Shown: positions 34,451 to 43,608 of the stretch, piece after piece
Layout of the letters: each line of letters begins with the position of its first letter
Position numbering within the stretch: the first letter of the stretch is position 1
Origin: Pseudomonas sp. LRP2-20
GTDB lineage: Bacteria > Pseudomonadota > Gammaproteobacteria > Pseudomonadales > Pseudomonadaceae
Length of the DNA stretch: 64,000 nucleotides
Reading direction: 5' to 3'
Assembly: GCF_024349685.1 (NCBI RefSeq)
Contig: NZ_AP025944.1
Span: forward strand, 626,001 to 690,000
Position numbers and translations under genes: made by a program
Notes under the pieces: model-generated
Told to the model about the DNA's origin: nothing
Seen by the model: only the letters and a program-made list of their open reading frames with translations
The model's database searches: none

Positions 34451-35206
34451 TCATCCCGCGCCTGCTGTTTCGGCTGATCGCGAGTGTTCATGCTCAAGCA
34501 TCGCAACCAATGCGTCTGCAGTCTCGAATTCACGATCTACGCCAGGCAAAACCGGGCGTTTCAAAATCAGTACCGGAAGCCCAAGCTCTCGCGCCACTTC
34601 CAGCTTCGGTTCGGTTGCCATGCTACCGCTGTTCTTGCTGATCAGCACATCGATACCCCGCTCTGCAAGAAGCCTGCGTTCACCGTCGATGCAAAATGGT
34701 CCGCGTGCTCCGATGATCTCGCATCGTGAGTTACCAGGGTAAGACTCCAGTGCGCGCAAGGTCCAGAACTGCTCCGGCGGAATTTCCTCAAGGTGTTGCA
34801 GCGGTTCGCGCCCCAGGGTGAACAATGGCCGCCGAAACGGCTTGAGCGCTTCGATCAGCCCAGCCCAGTCCTCCACCTCGCGCCAGTCGTCCCCCGGCTG
34901 TGCTTGCCAGGCCGGGCGCCGCAGGGCCCAGCAGGGAATGCCGGCTGCCTGCGCGGCAGTGGCAGCGTTGCGGCTGATCTGCGCGGCATAGGGGTGGGTG
35001 GCGTCGATCAGCAGGGTGATGCCGGCTTCGCGCAGGTAAGCGGCCAGGCCGTGTGCGCCGCCATAGCCACCGACCCGCACCTGGCAGGTCAGGTCCTGCG
35101 GCACGCGGCCGATGCCGGCCAGGCTGTAGACATGCTCGGGGCCGAGCTGGCGGGCGATGGCCAAGGCTTCGCTGACCCCACCGAGCAGCAGGATGCGGTG
35201 GCTCAT
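34451..35206 (-). CDS. cobK: Precorrin-6A reductase
   Basis: A 251-residue cytoplasmic enzyme that reduces precorrin-6A to precorrin-6B with NADPH. Motifs are [17 protein letters not shown] at the N-terminus, [21 protein letters not shown], and the C-terminal [35 protein letters not shown]. The start at 35206 overlaps the cbiD stop by 4 bp, giving coupled translation in cobL-cbiD-cobK. Confidence 0.93.
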   Translation of the reverse strand: MSHRILLLGGVSEALAIARQLGPEHVYSLAGIGRVPQDLTCQVRVGGYGGAHGLAAYLREAGITLLIDATHPYAAQISRNAATAAQAAGIPCWALRRPAWQAQPGDDWREVEDWAGLIEALKPFRRPLFTLGREPLQHLEEIPPEQFWTLRALESYPGNSRCEIIGARGPFCIDGERRLLAERGIDVLISKNSGSMATEPKLEVARELGLPVLILKRPVLPGVDREFETADALVAMLEHEHSRSAETAGAG

Positions 35207-36297
35207 TGCACACCCGCCTTGCCGACGATGCCGCCCTGGCGGTCGATGGCGAACACTTCGACCTGCACCTGCGCCGGCACCACGCTGCGGGCAAAGGCCA
35301 GGGCATGGGCGCATACCGCGTCGCCCAGGGCAATGCCGGCGGCATGTGCCAGGGCCAGGGCTTGCTGGCTGGTGTTGGCGGCAATGATGGCCGCTTGCAG
35401 CTCGGCGTCGGCGCCGAGGTCTGCTGCCCAGCCGGCCAGCTGCGGCAGGTCGATGCTCGAGTGGCGGCTATGCAGGTCCATGTGCCCGGCAGCCAGTTTG
35501 CTGATCTTGCCGAAGCCACCGCACAGGGTCAGACGTGGCACTGGCACTTTGCGCACGTGCTTGAGCACTGCGCCAACGAAATCACCCATCTCGATCAGGG
35601 CGATCTCGGGCAGGTTGTAGACCCGGCGCATGGTGTCTTCGCTGGCGTTGCCGGTGCAGGCGGCGATATGGGTGTAGCCGTTGGTGTGGGCGACGTCGAT
35701 GCCCTGATGGATCGAGGCGATATAGGCCGCGCAAGAGAAGGGCCGGACGATGCCGCTGGTGCCGAGGATCGACAACCCGCCGAGGATGCCCAGGCGCGGG
35801 TTCATGGTTTTCAGCGCCAGCGCCTCACCCCCTTGCACATTGACCGTGACCTCGAAGCCGCCCGGATAACCGCAGTCGTCGGCCAGCTGCTGCAAATGTT
35901 CGCTGATCATCCGCCGTGGCACGGGATTGATGGCCGGCTCACCCACGGCCAGCACCAGGCCGGGGCGGGTGACGGTACCGACGCCAAGGCCTGCGACGAA
36001 GCGTATGCCGGGTTGCTCCTGCAAGCGGATCTGGCTGTAGAGCAGGGCGCCGTGGGTGACGTCCGGGTCATCGCCGGCATCCTTGAGCGTGCCCGCTTCG
36101 GCGCGCTCGCCGATCAGGCGGCAGAACTCCAGGCGCATCTGCACCACCTTGCCCTTGGGCAGGGTGATGCTCACTGCGTCGTCGCACTGGCCGGTCAGCA
36201 GCAGCCGGGCAGCCGCGAGGCTGGTGGCGGTGGCGCAGCTGCCGGTGGTCAGGCCGCTGCGCAGGGGCGCGGGCTGTTCGCGGGTTTCTTCACGCAT
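35203..36297 (-). CDS. cbiD: Cobalt-precorrin-5B C1-methyltransferase CbiD
   Basis: A 364-residue protein with the CbiD hallmarks [21 protein letters not shown] near the N-terminus and [34 protein letters not shown] centrally. It adds the C1 methyl group during corrin ring synthesis. Although typical of the anaerobic pathway, CbiD replaces CobF in many pseudomonads that otherwise use oxygen-dependent enzymes. It overlaps cobL by 8 bp and cobK by 4 bp. Confidence 0.94.
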   Translation of the reverse strand: MREETREQPAPLRSGLTTGSCATATSLAAARLLLTGQCDDAVSITLPKGKVVQMRLEFCRLIGERAEAGTLKDAGDDPDVTHGALLYSQIRLQEQPGIRFVAGLGVGTVTRPGLVLAVGEPAINPVPRRMISEHLQQLADDCGYPGGFEVTVNVQGGEALALKTMNPRLGILGGLSILGTSGIVRPFSCAAYIASIHQGIDVAHTNGYTHIAACTGNASEDTMRRVYNLPEIALIEMGDFVGAVLKHVRKVPVPRLTLCGGFGKISKLAAGHMDLHSRHSSIDLPQLAGWAADLGADAELQAAIIAANTSQQALALAHAAGIALGDAVCAHALAFARSVVPAQVQVEVFAIDRQGGIVGKAGVQ

Positions 36298-37501
36298 CGA
36301 GGGGTTTCACCACGTCGAGCAGAGTGATCGGCAACGCCTGGCGCCAGGTGTCGAAGGCACCCAATGGCTGGGCCTGGGCGACATGGATACGGGTCAGCTC
36401 GCCGCCATGCTGCTCGCGGAAATGCGCCAGGGCCAGTTCGCTTTGCAAGGTCACCGCATTGGCCACCAGCCGCCCGCCGGGGCGCAAGCGTTCCCAGCAC
36501 AGGGGCAGCACGCCTTGGCGGGTGACGCCGCCGCCAATGAAAATGGCATCCGGGCGTTCCAGCTCGGCGAGGGCTTCGGGCGCCTTGCCACGAACCAGCT
36601 GCAAGCCGGGAACACCCAGGGCATCGCGGTTGTACTCGATAAAGCCCTGGCGGCCTTCGTCGGCTTCGATGGCCAGGGTGCGGCAAGCCGGGTGAGCGCG
36701 CATCCATTCGATGCCGATCGAGCCGCAACCGGCGCCCACGTCCCAGAGCAATTCGCCGGGCTGCGGCGCCAGGCGCGCCAGGGTAATGGCGCGCACGTCG
36801 CGCTTGGTCAACTGGCCGTCGTGGCGGAAGGCGCTGTCTGGCAGGCCGGGTACACGCGGCAGGCGCACGGCATCCAGGCTGGCCAGGCATTCGATGGCCA
36901 CCAGGTTGAGGGCGGCTACTTCAGTGTCGGGCCAGTCTTCGGCGGTGCCTGTCAGTTGGCGCTCAGCGCTACCGCCGAGGTGTTCAAACACCCGCAGGCG
37001 ACTTGGCCCGAAGCCGCGCTCGCACAGCAGCGCGGCGATGGCCGCAGGGCTATCGCCATCGTTGCTCAGCACCAGCAGGCGCTGGCCGCTGTACAGGTGG
37101 GCATTGAGCGCCGCCAGGGGGCGTGCGACCACCGATAGCACCTGCACGTCCTGCAGCGGCCAGCCCAGGCGGGCGGCGGCCAGGGCGCAGGAAGAAGGCA
37201 TCGATAGCACCTGCATTTCTGCGGCCGGCACCTGCCGTGCCAGGCTGGCGCCGACGCCATAGAACATCGGGTCACCGCTGGCCAGCACGCAGACGGGCTC
37301 TCCGCGCAGGGCCAACACCGGGGCGAGGGAGAACGGGGTTGGCCAGTCCTGCCGCTGTGCGCCGATGCAGCGCGGCAACAGGGCCAGCTGGCGCGGGCTG
37401 CCGATGATCCGCGAGGCGCCCAGCAGGGCGCGCCGGGCCTGTTTGCCCAGGCCGCTGAAGCCGTCTTCGCCGATGCCTACTACTGTCAGCCAGGGAGTCA
37501 T
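36290..37501 (-). CDS. cobL: Precorrin-6Y C5,15-methyltransferase (decarboxylating)
   Basis: A 403-residue fusion of CbiE-like and CbiT-like domains. The N-terminal tetrapyrrole methylase part starts [22 protein letters not shown] (residues 4-25, about 1-210). The C-terminal SAM-dependent part (about 215-403) has [21 protein letters not shown] and [14 protein letters not shown]. It methylates C5 and C15 and removes the C12 acetate carboxyl. The ATG at 37499-37501 begins at the family start. It is divergent from cobG. Confidence 0.94.
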   Translation of the reverse strand: MTPWLTVVGIGEDGFSGLGKQARRALLGASRIIGSPRQLALLPRCIGAQRQDWPTPFSLAPVLALRGEPVCVLASGDPMFYGVGASLARQVPAAEMQVLSMPSSCALAAARLGWPLQDVQVLSVVARPLAALNAHLYSGQRLLVLSNDGDSPAAIAALLCERGFGPSRLRVFEHLGGSAERQLTGTAEDWPDTEVAALNLVAIECLASLDAVRLPRVPGLPDSAFRHDGQLTKRDVRAITLARLAPQPGELLWDVGAGCGSIGIEWMRAHPACRTLAIEADEGRQGFIEYNRDALGVPGLQLVRGKAPEALAELERPDAIFIGGGVTRQGVLPLCWERLRPGGRLVANAVTLQSELALAHFREQHGGELTRIHVAQAQPLGAFDTWRQALPITLLDVVKPLDA

Positions 37502-37540
37502 GTATTTCGTTCCGCCGTTTTTTGGGGCTGCTTCGCACCC

Positions 37541-37624
37541 CTTCGCGGCAAGCCCGCTGCCACAGGATTGCCACAGTCCTTGAGGCCTGTGCAGCACTTG
37601 TGGCAGCGGGCTTGCCCGCGAAGC
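37541..37624. repeat. REP inverted pair
   Basis: Copies at 37541-37566 and 37597-37624 with GCTGCCACAGG/TGTGGCAGCGGGC variants, in the divergent cobL-cobG spacer (37502-37744). No cobalamin riboswitch signature was seen in this spacer. Confidence 0.85.
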
Positions 37625-37744
37625 AGGCGACGCGGTGCTGAATTTCTGCTCGATCGCTGTCGAAGCTCGACCACCGGCTTTTCATGCCGCCGGACAAAGC
37701 AGGCATAATACCGCGCCTTCTACACTCAAGCGCATTTTCAGCGA

Positions 37745-39076
37745 TTGCCGGACACCCCTTTGACGCCAGCCAACACGCCCGCTGTAACACTCCGCCCCTC
37801 GGCCTGCCCGGGGTTGTGGCGCATCGTCGGCGCCCGGGACGGCGGTATCTGCCGGATCAAGCTGCCTGGCGGCCTGCTGCTGGCCGACCAGGCTGACGCG
37901 GTGGCGGCAGCGGCCGAGCGCTATGCCGGTGGGGTGATCGAGGCCACCAACCGCGGCAACCTGCAGATTCGCGGCATCGGTGATGACCACGCCGGCCTGG
38001 TCGGCTGCCTGCTGGCCGCTGGCCTCGGCCCGCGCGACGCCGCCAGTGACGATGTGCGCAACCTGATGCTCAGCCCCCTGGCCGGGCATGATCCGCAGAT
38101 GTTGCTGGACGTGCGCCCGCTGGCCGAGCAGATCCTCGACCTGTTGCAAGGCACCCCGCGCTTTCATCAACTGTCGGCCAAGTTCGCCGTGCAGCTGGAC
38201 GGTGGTGAAGGCGTGGCAATGCTCGAACACCCCCACGACCTGTGGCTCTCGGCATTGCGCCTGGAGCAGCGTGACTGGCTGGCATTCGGCCTGGCCAGCT
38301 GCCCGGCCGACGGCCAGGTGCTGGGCGCGGTGCCACTGGAGCAGGGGCTGGCGCTGGTGCGCGCGGTGCTCGATCGCTTCCTCGATCTGGCAAGCCCTGA
38401 ACAGTCGCGCATGCGCCAGCTGCTCGAAGGCTGCCCGGTCGATGTCTTCATCAACGGCCTCGGGCTGCAGGTGCGCCGCGATGTGGCCGTGCTCGAGTGG
38501 CAGCGCGAAATCAGCCAAAGCCCATGGCTGGGGCCTGTGACTCAGCAGCAGGGCGTGGCCTTGGGCGTCGCACCTGCGCTGGGCCGGTTGTCACCCGCCA
38601 TGTTGCGTGGGGCTGCCCAGGTGGCCCGCCAATGGGGCGACGGCAGCCTGCGCCTGAGCCCATGGCAAAGCCTGATGTTGACCAATATCGCCGCTGCCGG
38701 CCTTGAGCAGGCCCGTGCCGAGCTAGCGGCGCTGGGCCTGCTCTGCCAGGCCGATGAGCCTTTGGCGCGCGTGGTCGCCTGCACTGGCAGCAGTGGTTGC
38801 GCCAAGGCCCAGGCCGAGACCAAGGCCGATGCCGTCGAACTGGCGGCGCTGCTGGGCAGTGGCGCGCCCGGCAGTGTGCACCTGTCCGGCTGCCCGCGTT
38901 CCTGTGCCGTGGCCCATGTCGCCCCGGCCACCTTGCTGGCCCGTTCACCGGGCCGCTACGACCTGTATCTGCGTGACGCGCACCTACCGGGCCTGGGAGC
39001 CCTGCGCGCCACCGACCTTACCTTGAATGAAGCAGGCGCCATGCTCGCCCTGCCGACGGAGCACCTTGATGATTGA
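37745..39076 (+). CDS. cobG: Precorrin-3B synthase CobG
   Basis: A 443-residue member of the nitrite/sulfite reductase family that converts precorrin-3A to precorrin-3B using oxygen. The Fe-S ligands are visible as C-x5-C (ACTGSSGCAK) and C-x3-C (SGCPRSCAV). ATNRGNLQIRGI and KFAVQLDGG are also typical. No ATG is available. A TTG at 37745 or another at 37760 must serve, and neither has a clear ribosome-binding site. The last codons overlap cobH by 8 bp. Confidence 0.92.
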   Translation: MPDTPLTPANTPAVTLRPSACPGLWRIVGARDGGICRIKLPGGLLLADQADAVAAAAERYAGGVIEATNRGNLQIRGIGDDHAGLVGCLLAAGLGPRDAASDDVRNLMLSPLAGHDPQMLLDVRPLAEQILDLLQGTPRFHQLSAKFAVQLDGGEGVAMLEHPHDLWLSALRLEQRDWLAFGLASCPADGQVLGAVPLEQGLALVRAVLDRFLDLASPEQSRMRQLLEGCPVDVFINGLGLQVRRDVAVLEWQREISQSPWLGPVTQQQGVALGVAPALGRLSPAMLRGAAQVARQWGDGSLRLSPWQSLMLTNIAAAGLEQARAELAALGLLCQADEPLARVVACTGSSGCAKAQAETKADAVELAALLGSGAPGSVHLSGCPRSCAVAHVAPATLLARSPGRYDLYLRDAHLPGLGALRATDLTLNEAGAMLALPTEHLDD

Positions 39077-39695
39077 CTACATCCGCGATGGTCAGGAGAT
39101 CTATCGCAATTCCTTCCGGATCATCCGCGAGGAAGCCCGGCTCGAGCGGATTCCCGCAGACCTGGAAAAGCTCGCCGTGCGCGTGATCCATGCCTGCGGC
39201 ATGGTCGAGGCCATCGACGGCCTGCAGTTCTCCGAAGGTGCCGGCCGCGCCGGTCGTGAGGCCTTGGCCAAGGGTGCGCCGATCCTCTGCGATGCGCACA
39301 TGGTGGCCGAAGGCATTACCCGCGCGCGCCTGCCCGCCAACAACCCGGTGATCTGCACCCTGCGCGACCCGAGTGTGCCGGGCTTGGCCAAGGATGTCGG
39401 CAACACCCGCTCTGCCGTGGCTCTGGAGCTGTGGCGCCCTCATCTTGAAGGCAGCGTGGTGGTGATCGGCAATGCCCCGACCGCGCTGTTCTACCTGCTG
39501 GAGATGATCGATGCCGGTGCGCCCAAACCTGCCTTGATCCTCGGTTTCCCGGTCGGCTTCGTCGGTGCCGCCGAGTCCAAGGCGATGCTGGCCGCCGACA
39601 GCCGCGGTGTGCCGTTCGTGATCATGCAAGGCCGCCTGGGCGGCAGCGCGATGGCCGCTGCCGCGGTCAACGCCCTGGCCACGGAGGTGGAGTGA
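39069..39695 (+). CDS. cobH: Precorrin-8X methylmutase
   Basis: A 208-residue enzyme that shifts the C11 methyl to C12, giving hydrogenobyrinate. The catalytic histidine is in [11 protein letters not shown] (His43 region), followed by [17 protein letters not shown] and [12 protein letters not shown]. It overlaps cobG by 8 bp and the cobI start at its stop codon, so the plus-strand operon is tightly coupled. Confidence 0.95.
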   Translation: MIDYIRDGQEIYRNSFRIIREEARLERIPADLEKLAVRVIHACGMVEAIDGLQFSEGAGRAGREALAKGAPILCDAHMVAEGITRARLPANNPVICTLRDPSVPGLAKDVGNTRSAVALELWRPHLEGSVVVIGNAPTALFYLLEMIDAGAPKPALILGFPVGFVGAAESKAMLAADSRGVPFVIMQGRLGGSAMAAAAVNALATEVE

Positions 39696-40423
39696 TGGCG
39701 CGCGGACGTCTGCTGGGCCTGGGCGTAGGCCCCGGCGACCCTGAACTGATCACCGTCAAGGCACTGCGGCTGCTGCGCGAGGCGCCAGTGGTGGCGTATT
39801 TCGTGGCCAAGGGCAAGCGCGGCAACGCCTTTGGCATCATCGAGGCGCATCTGCAAGCCGAGCAGACCCTGCTGCCACTGGTGTACCCGGTGACCACCGA
39901 GGCACTGCCCGCGCCGCTGTCCTACGAGCAGGTGATCAGCGATTTCTACGATGAAGCGGCCGTACAGGTGGCCGAGCACCTGGATGCCGGCCGCGATGTG
40001 GCCGTGATATGCGAGGGTGACCCGTTCTTCTACGGCTCCTACATGTACCTGCACGACCGCCTCGCCCAGCAGCATCAGGCCGAAGTGGTTCCGGGCGTCT
40101 GTTCGATGCTCGGTGGTGCCTCGGTACTGGGCGCGCCGCTGGTGTATCGCAACCAGAGCCTGTCGGTACTGTCGGGCGTGCTGCCCGCCGAAGAGCTCAA
40201 GCGCCGGCTGGCAGACGCCGATGCGGCGGTGATCATGAAGCTTGGCCGCAACTTCCCCAAGGTTCGTCAGGTGCTGGGCGAACTAGGCCTGGACGGTCGT
40301 GCGCTGTACGTTGAGCGGGCGACCATGGCCAACCAGAAAATCGTGGCGCTGGACGCGGTCGACCCGCAGTCGTCGCCGTACTTCTCGCTGATCATCGTGC
40401 CGGGTGAAAAATGGCAGGGGTGA
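39695..40423 (+). CDS. cobI: Precorrin-2 C20-methyltransferase
   Basis: A 242-residue tetrapyrrole methylase: [20 protein letters not shown] at the N-terminus, [20 protein letters not shown] in the middle, and [19 protein letters not shown]. It transfers methyl from SAM to C20 of precorrin-2. The ATG at 39695 follows a strong GGAGGTGGAG. A GTG directly before it overlaps the cobH stop. Confidence 0.94.
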   Translation: MARGRLLGLGVGPGDPELITVKALRLLREAPVVAYFVAKGKRGNAFGIIEAHLQAEQTLLPLVYPVTTEALPAPLSYEQVISDFYDEAAVQVAEHLDAGRDVAVICEGDPFFYGSYMYLHDRLAQQHQAEVVPGVCSMLGGASVLGAPLVYRNQSLSVLSGVLPAEELKRRLADADAAVIMKLGRNFPKVRQVLGELGLDGRALYVERATMANQKIVALDAVDPQSSPYFSLIIVPGEKWQG

Positions 40424-40425
40424 AC

Positions 40426-42117
40426 ATGCACAAGGCACCTGCGATCATCGTGCTTGGCGCTGGCAGCCTGGCCACTGCGCGACGCATCCAGCAGCATTAT
40501 CCACAGGCGACGGTCCATGGACTGATGGGCCGGGTCGATCAGGCCGACCAGTATTACGACGCGTTCGGCGACACCCTGCGGGCGCTCTATCAGCAGGACA
40601 CGCCGATCATCGCCCTGTGTGCTGCAGGCATCGTCATCCGCAGCCTGGCGAGCCTGCTCAGCGAGAAGGGCGCAGAGCCGCCTGTGCTGGCGGTGGCCGA
40701 GGACGGCAGCGCGGTTGTGCCGCTGCTCGGTGGGCTGAGTGGGGTCAATGTCATGGCCCGCGAGATCGGGGAGGCGCTGGGGGTGGCGGCGGCGATCACC
40801 ACCAGTGGCGAACTGCGTTTTGGCACGTGCCTGTTGAACCCGCCAGAGGGCTATGCCCTGGCGGATATCGAACAGGGCAAGCGTTTCGTTTCCGACCTGT
40901 TGGCGGGCGAAACCGTGCGTATCGAGGGCGATGCTCCTTGGTTGGCGCATGCTCAACTGCCGGCCAGTGATACCGCCAAACGTACCATTCACGTGGGTTG
41001 TGATAGCCGACCGGCCAGCCGTGACGAACTGTTGATCCATCCCCGCTCGGTGGTGGTGGCGGTGGCTGCAGGTGGCCCCGATCTGGTAGACCGGATACGC
41101 GGCGCCCTGCGCGACGCGGGCATCGCCGAACGGTCTCTGGCCTGCCTGCTGGCTGCCGAGCAGCTCATGGCCGAAGCGTCCTTGCCGGAAGCTGCCAAGG
41201 TGCTTGGCATTGCACTGCGTTTTGCAGCCATGGACAGCACACCTGCGAACATGGCCGCCCAAGCGCTGCCGGGCGCGCAACTGATCGATCAGGCGGGCCT
41301 GGCAATTGCCGTGGCTTCGACGCCTGTCGACGCTGCACGTCTGGGCCGCAAGCGCGGTCGCCTGGCAGTCATCGGCCTTGGCCCTGGCGCTGCCGAGCTG
41401 ATGGTGCCGGCGGTCAAAGCCGAGCTGGCAAGTGCCGAGGACATTCTCGGCTACGAAACCTACGTGCGCATGGCCGGCCCGTTCCGCGACGATCAGGTGC
41501 AACATTGCACCGACAATCGCGAAGAGATGCAGCGCGCGCGGCATGCCTTCGAACTCGCTGTCCAAGGGCGCTCGGTGGTGGTGGTATCGTCGGGGGACCC
41601 GGGGGTTTTCGCCATGGCCTCTGCAGTGCTGGAAGCCTTGCATGCCTCAAGCGACCCGGCCTGGCACAGTGTCGATCTGGAAATTCTGCCCGGTGTTTCG
41701 GCATCGCTGGCCACCGCCGCGCAGGCCGGTGCGCCGCTGGGGCATGACTTCTGCGTGATGTCTCTTTCAGACAACCTCAAGCCTTGGTCGGTCATCGAGC
41801 AACGCCTGGACCTGGCGGCTCAGGCTGACCTGGTGCTGGCGTTCTACAACCCGATTTCCCGGTCCCGCCCGTGGCAGTTGGGACGTGCCCTGGAAATCGT
41901 GCGCCAGCACCGCGGTGCCGATACACCTGTTGTCCTTGGCCGTGATATCGGTAGGCCCGGGCAGACGCTCAAGGTCGTCTCCTTGGCCGAGCTGGTACCG
42001 GAGATGGTCGACATGCGCACCATGGTCTTGCTGGGCTCTTCCACGACCTGCCAGTTCCCTAGGGCCGACGGCTCGCAGTGGGTGTACACGCCGCGCTGGT
42101 ACCCCACTGCCAGTTGA
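40426..42117 (+). CDS. cobJ: Fused CbiG/CobE-like and precorrin-3B C17-methyltransferase protein
   Basis: A 563-residue fusion. Residues about 1-190 resemble the CbiG N-terminal and middle regions (LCAAGIVIRSLASLLSEKGAEPPVLAVAEDGSAVVPLLGG). Residues about 190-300 resemble CobE/CbiG-C (VGCDSRPASRDELL). Residues about 310-563 are the C17-methyltransferase that also drives ring contraction (RLAVIGLGPGAAELMVPAVKAELA, SSGDPGVFAMA, FYNPISRSRPWQLGRA). The fusion is common in pseudomonads. The ATG at 40426 follows AGGGG and lies 2 bp after the cobI stop. The 5-codon longer start at 40411 is less likely. Confidence 0.93.
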   Translation: MHKAPAIIVLGAGSLATARRIQQHYPQATVHGLMGRVDQADQYYDAFGDTLRALYQQDTPIIALCAAGIVIRSLASLLSEKGAEPPVLAVAEDGSAVVPLLGGLSGVNVMAREIGEALGVAAAITTSGELRFGTCLLNPPEGYALADIEQGKRFVSDLLAGETVRIEGDAPWLAHAQLPASDTAKRTIHVGCDSRPASRDELLIHPRSVVVAVAAGGPDLVDRIRGALRDAGIAERSLACLLAAEQLMAEASLPEAAKVLGIALRFAAMDSTPANMAAQALPGAQLIDQAGLAIAVASTPVDAARLGRKRGRLAVIGLGPGAAELMVPAVKAELASAEDILGYETYVRMAGPFRDDQVQHCTDNREEMQRARHAFELAVQGRSVVVVSSGDPGVFAMASAVLEALHASSDPAWHSVDLEILPGVSASLATAAQAGAPLGHDFCVMSLSDNLKPWSVIEQRLDLAAQADLVLAFYNPISRSRPWQLGRALEIVRQHRGADTPVVLGRDIGRPGQTLKVVSLAELVPEMVDMRTMVLLGSSTTCQFPRADGSQWVYTPRWYPTAS

Positions 42118-42174
42118 GGCGCCGGGGAACCGGTTCACGCCTGCTATCCGGTCGTCTGCAGCATAGGGTGAAGG

Positions 42175-42200
42175 CCCCTCGACAATATCTGTCGGGGTCT
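42175..42200 (+). terminator. Terminator after cobJ
   Basis: CCCC-T-CGACA pairs with TGTCGGGG around ATATC with one bulge, followed by TCTTCC. It lies about 60 bp after the cobJ stop and just before the ribosome-binding site of the next gene. Confidence 0.6.
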
Positions 42201-42216
42201 TCCTGGAGCTTTGCAG

Positions 42217-42903
42217 ATGACCGATCAGAACATTACTGGCGATAGCATCGCCGTTATTGAACAGTCCCTTCTGGCAATGAGCGCGGGTATGTCCGCCCAA
42301 GCCCGGCGCGATGCCAAGACCACCTTCCAGTTCGCCTCCCGCGTGGCGTCGAAGCAGCACGATCGCGATGGCGAGTCCGAGGCCTGGTTCAACGAGTTCC
42401 TGGAAGTCATGCGCACTTGCGGTTGGGTGGTGGGCAAGCGCTCCTTCGAACGTGACTACGACCAGAGCAGATCGCTGACCCTGGGCCCGGTCGCCTACAA
42501 GATCGCCAGTGCTGCAGGCAAGGCCTTGCTCGGTGGCCCGATTGGCGAGGCCATGTCGCAGCTGATAGGCAAAGGTATGGAAGCACTGGGCAACATCACC
42601 GAGGCCCAGGATATCTACAAGCAGAACATCAAGGGGCACCCTGTTTCGACCACCGGCCTGGGCGCCTGCTTCGAAACGCCCGAGGGCGAACTGTTCATGC
42701 TGGTGAACGCGTTCAGCGCTACGCCAGGGGAAAACGACCTGGAAACCACCGTGTTCGAATGGAAGAGCTCCAGCAAAGACCGTTACTGCGGTTCGGCCGT
42801 GCTGAGCTTCAACCAGATCGTCTACACCGATGAGGTGCGCGCGTCGATCGAAGGCAAGCTCATCGAAAAGGCTGTCAAGGCAGCCAGTGAATACGAAATC
42901 TGA
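42217..42903 (+). CDS. Hypothetical protein, first of a tandem homologous trio
   Basis: A 228-residue protein I do not recognise. No signal peptide is seen. Residues 56-70 (AWFNEFLEVMRTCGW) match in position and spacing segments of the next two proteins. A Gly/Ala-rich helical stretch (about 86-118, KIASAAGKALLGGPIGEAMS) could be amphipathic. A beta-rich region follows (ELFMLVNAFSATPGENDLETTVFEW), then a C-terminal helix (YTDEVRASIEGKLIEKAVKAA). The ATG at 42217 has GGAG 8 bp upstream. A strong terminator follows, so it can be expressed separately from the other two. Confidence 0.85.
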   Translation: MTDQNITGDSIAVIEQSLLAMSAGMSAQARRDAKTTFQFASRVASKQHDRDGESEAWFNEFLEVMRTCGWVVGKRSFERDYDQSRSLTLGPVAYKIASAAGKALLGGPIGEAMSQLIGKGMEALGNITEAQDIYKQNIKGHPVSTTGLGACFETPEGELFMLVNAFSATPGENDLETTVFEWKSSSKDRYCGSAVLSFNQIVYTDEVRASIEGKLIEKAVKAASEYEI

Positions 42904-42908
42904 CACGG

Positions 42909-42935
42909 AAACGGGACCTCAGGGTCCCGTTTTTT
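42909..42935 (+). terminator. Strong intrinsic terminator inside the hypothetical trio
   Basis: AAACGGGACC (42909-42918) pairs with GGTCCCGTTT (42923-42932) around a 4-nt loop and runs into TTTTTT. Only 31 bp separate it from the next ATG, so genes two and three are probably read by read-through. Confidence 0.92.
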
Positions 42936-42966
42936 CTATTTCGGTACTTGTCACGGAGATGCTTGG

Positions 42967-43608
42967 ATGACTAAGGAAACCTATTCCTTGTGGCTCGTTG
43001 GCGGCACGGCATTATTGGTCGCCGAAACGGCATTGCCAGGCCAGCAGTATGTGCTGGACTCGTTGCTGTTCGCCCAGCTGCGTTCCGACAAACTCAACGG
43101 TTCACGTTTCTCAGACTACGCCGGCTGGTACAGCGGATACCGCGCCGCCATGATGGACCGTGGCTGGGTCTTCATCCGTAGCGGCAGTGATTACCAGCGC
43201 CTGGCCGAAGGGGCCCAACTGACCCCGGGTCTACTGCTCAAAGAGAGACTGCAGGCCCTTCACCCCACGCTCTCCGGTTACCTGCAGGCGGCCATTGCCA
43301 AGCTGTCGCAGGAGGAGGTCCAGCAACACTTGAGGCCCTTTACCGTCGCCAAAACCGAGAAAGCCTGTGCTCTCGTTCTCGAGTTGGGCGTGCTGCTTCC
43401 CGACGCGCCGATGACGCTGTGCGGGCTGGCTGTCGACAGTGGGCTGGCCGATGGGGTGGACCTGCGTGAGAGTGTCGTGGTGTTGGGGGATTCAGTGACG
43501 CAGGAGGTTCAGCAGCATTTGCATGCCTTGCTTGAAAAAAAGGACAGTGCCAGGGACATCAGGAACCTGGGCCCACTGATAGCGGAGGCTGACCATGGAG
43601 GCGCATGA
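42967..43608 (+). CDS. Hypothetical protein, second of the tandem homologous trio
   Basis: A 213-residue protein of unknown function. Residues 53-67 (GWYSGYRAAMMDRGW) align with the GW segment of both neighbours. A helical part (LTPGLLLKERLQALHPTLSGYLQAAIAKLSQ), a beta-rich part (KACALVLELGVLLPDAPMTL) and a C-terminal helix (TQEVQQHLHALLEKK) follow in the same order as in the other two. A mildly hydrophobic N-terminus (SLWLVGGTALLVAETAL) is not a clear signal peptide. CGGAGATG lies upstream. The gene overlaps the third by 14 bp, so the two are translationally linked. Confidence 0.85.
   Translation: MTKETYSLWLVGGTALLVAETALPGQQYVLDSLLFAQLRSDKLNGSRFSDYAGWYSGYRAAMMDRGWVFIRSGSDYQRLAEGAQLTPGLLLKERLQALHPTLSGYLQAAIAKLSQEEVQQHLRPFTVAKTEKACALVLELGVLLPDAPMTLCGLAVDSGLADGVDLRESVVVLGDSVTQEVQQHLHALLEKKDSARDIRNLGPLIAEADHGGA

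Noticed and set aside
37502..37744. Cobalamin riboswitch between cobL and cobG
   Set aside because: I could not find a B12-box or the expected long structured leader. The spacer is largely a REP pair.
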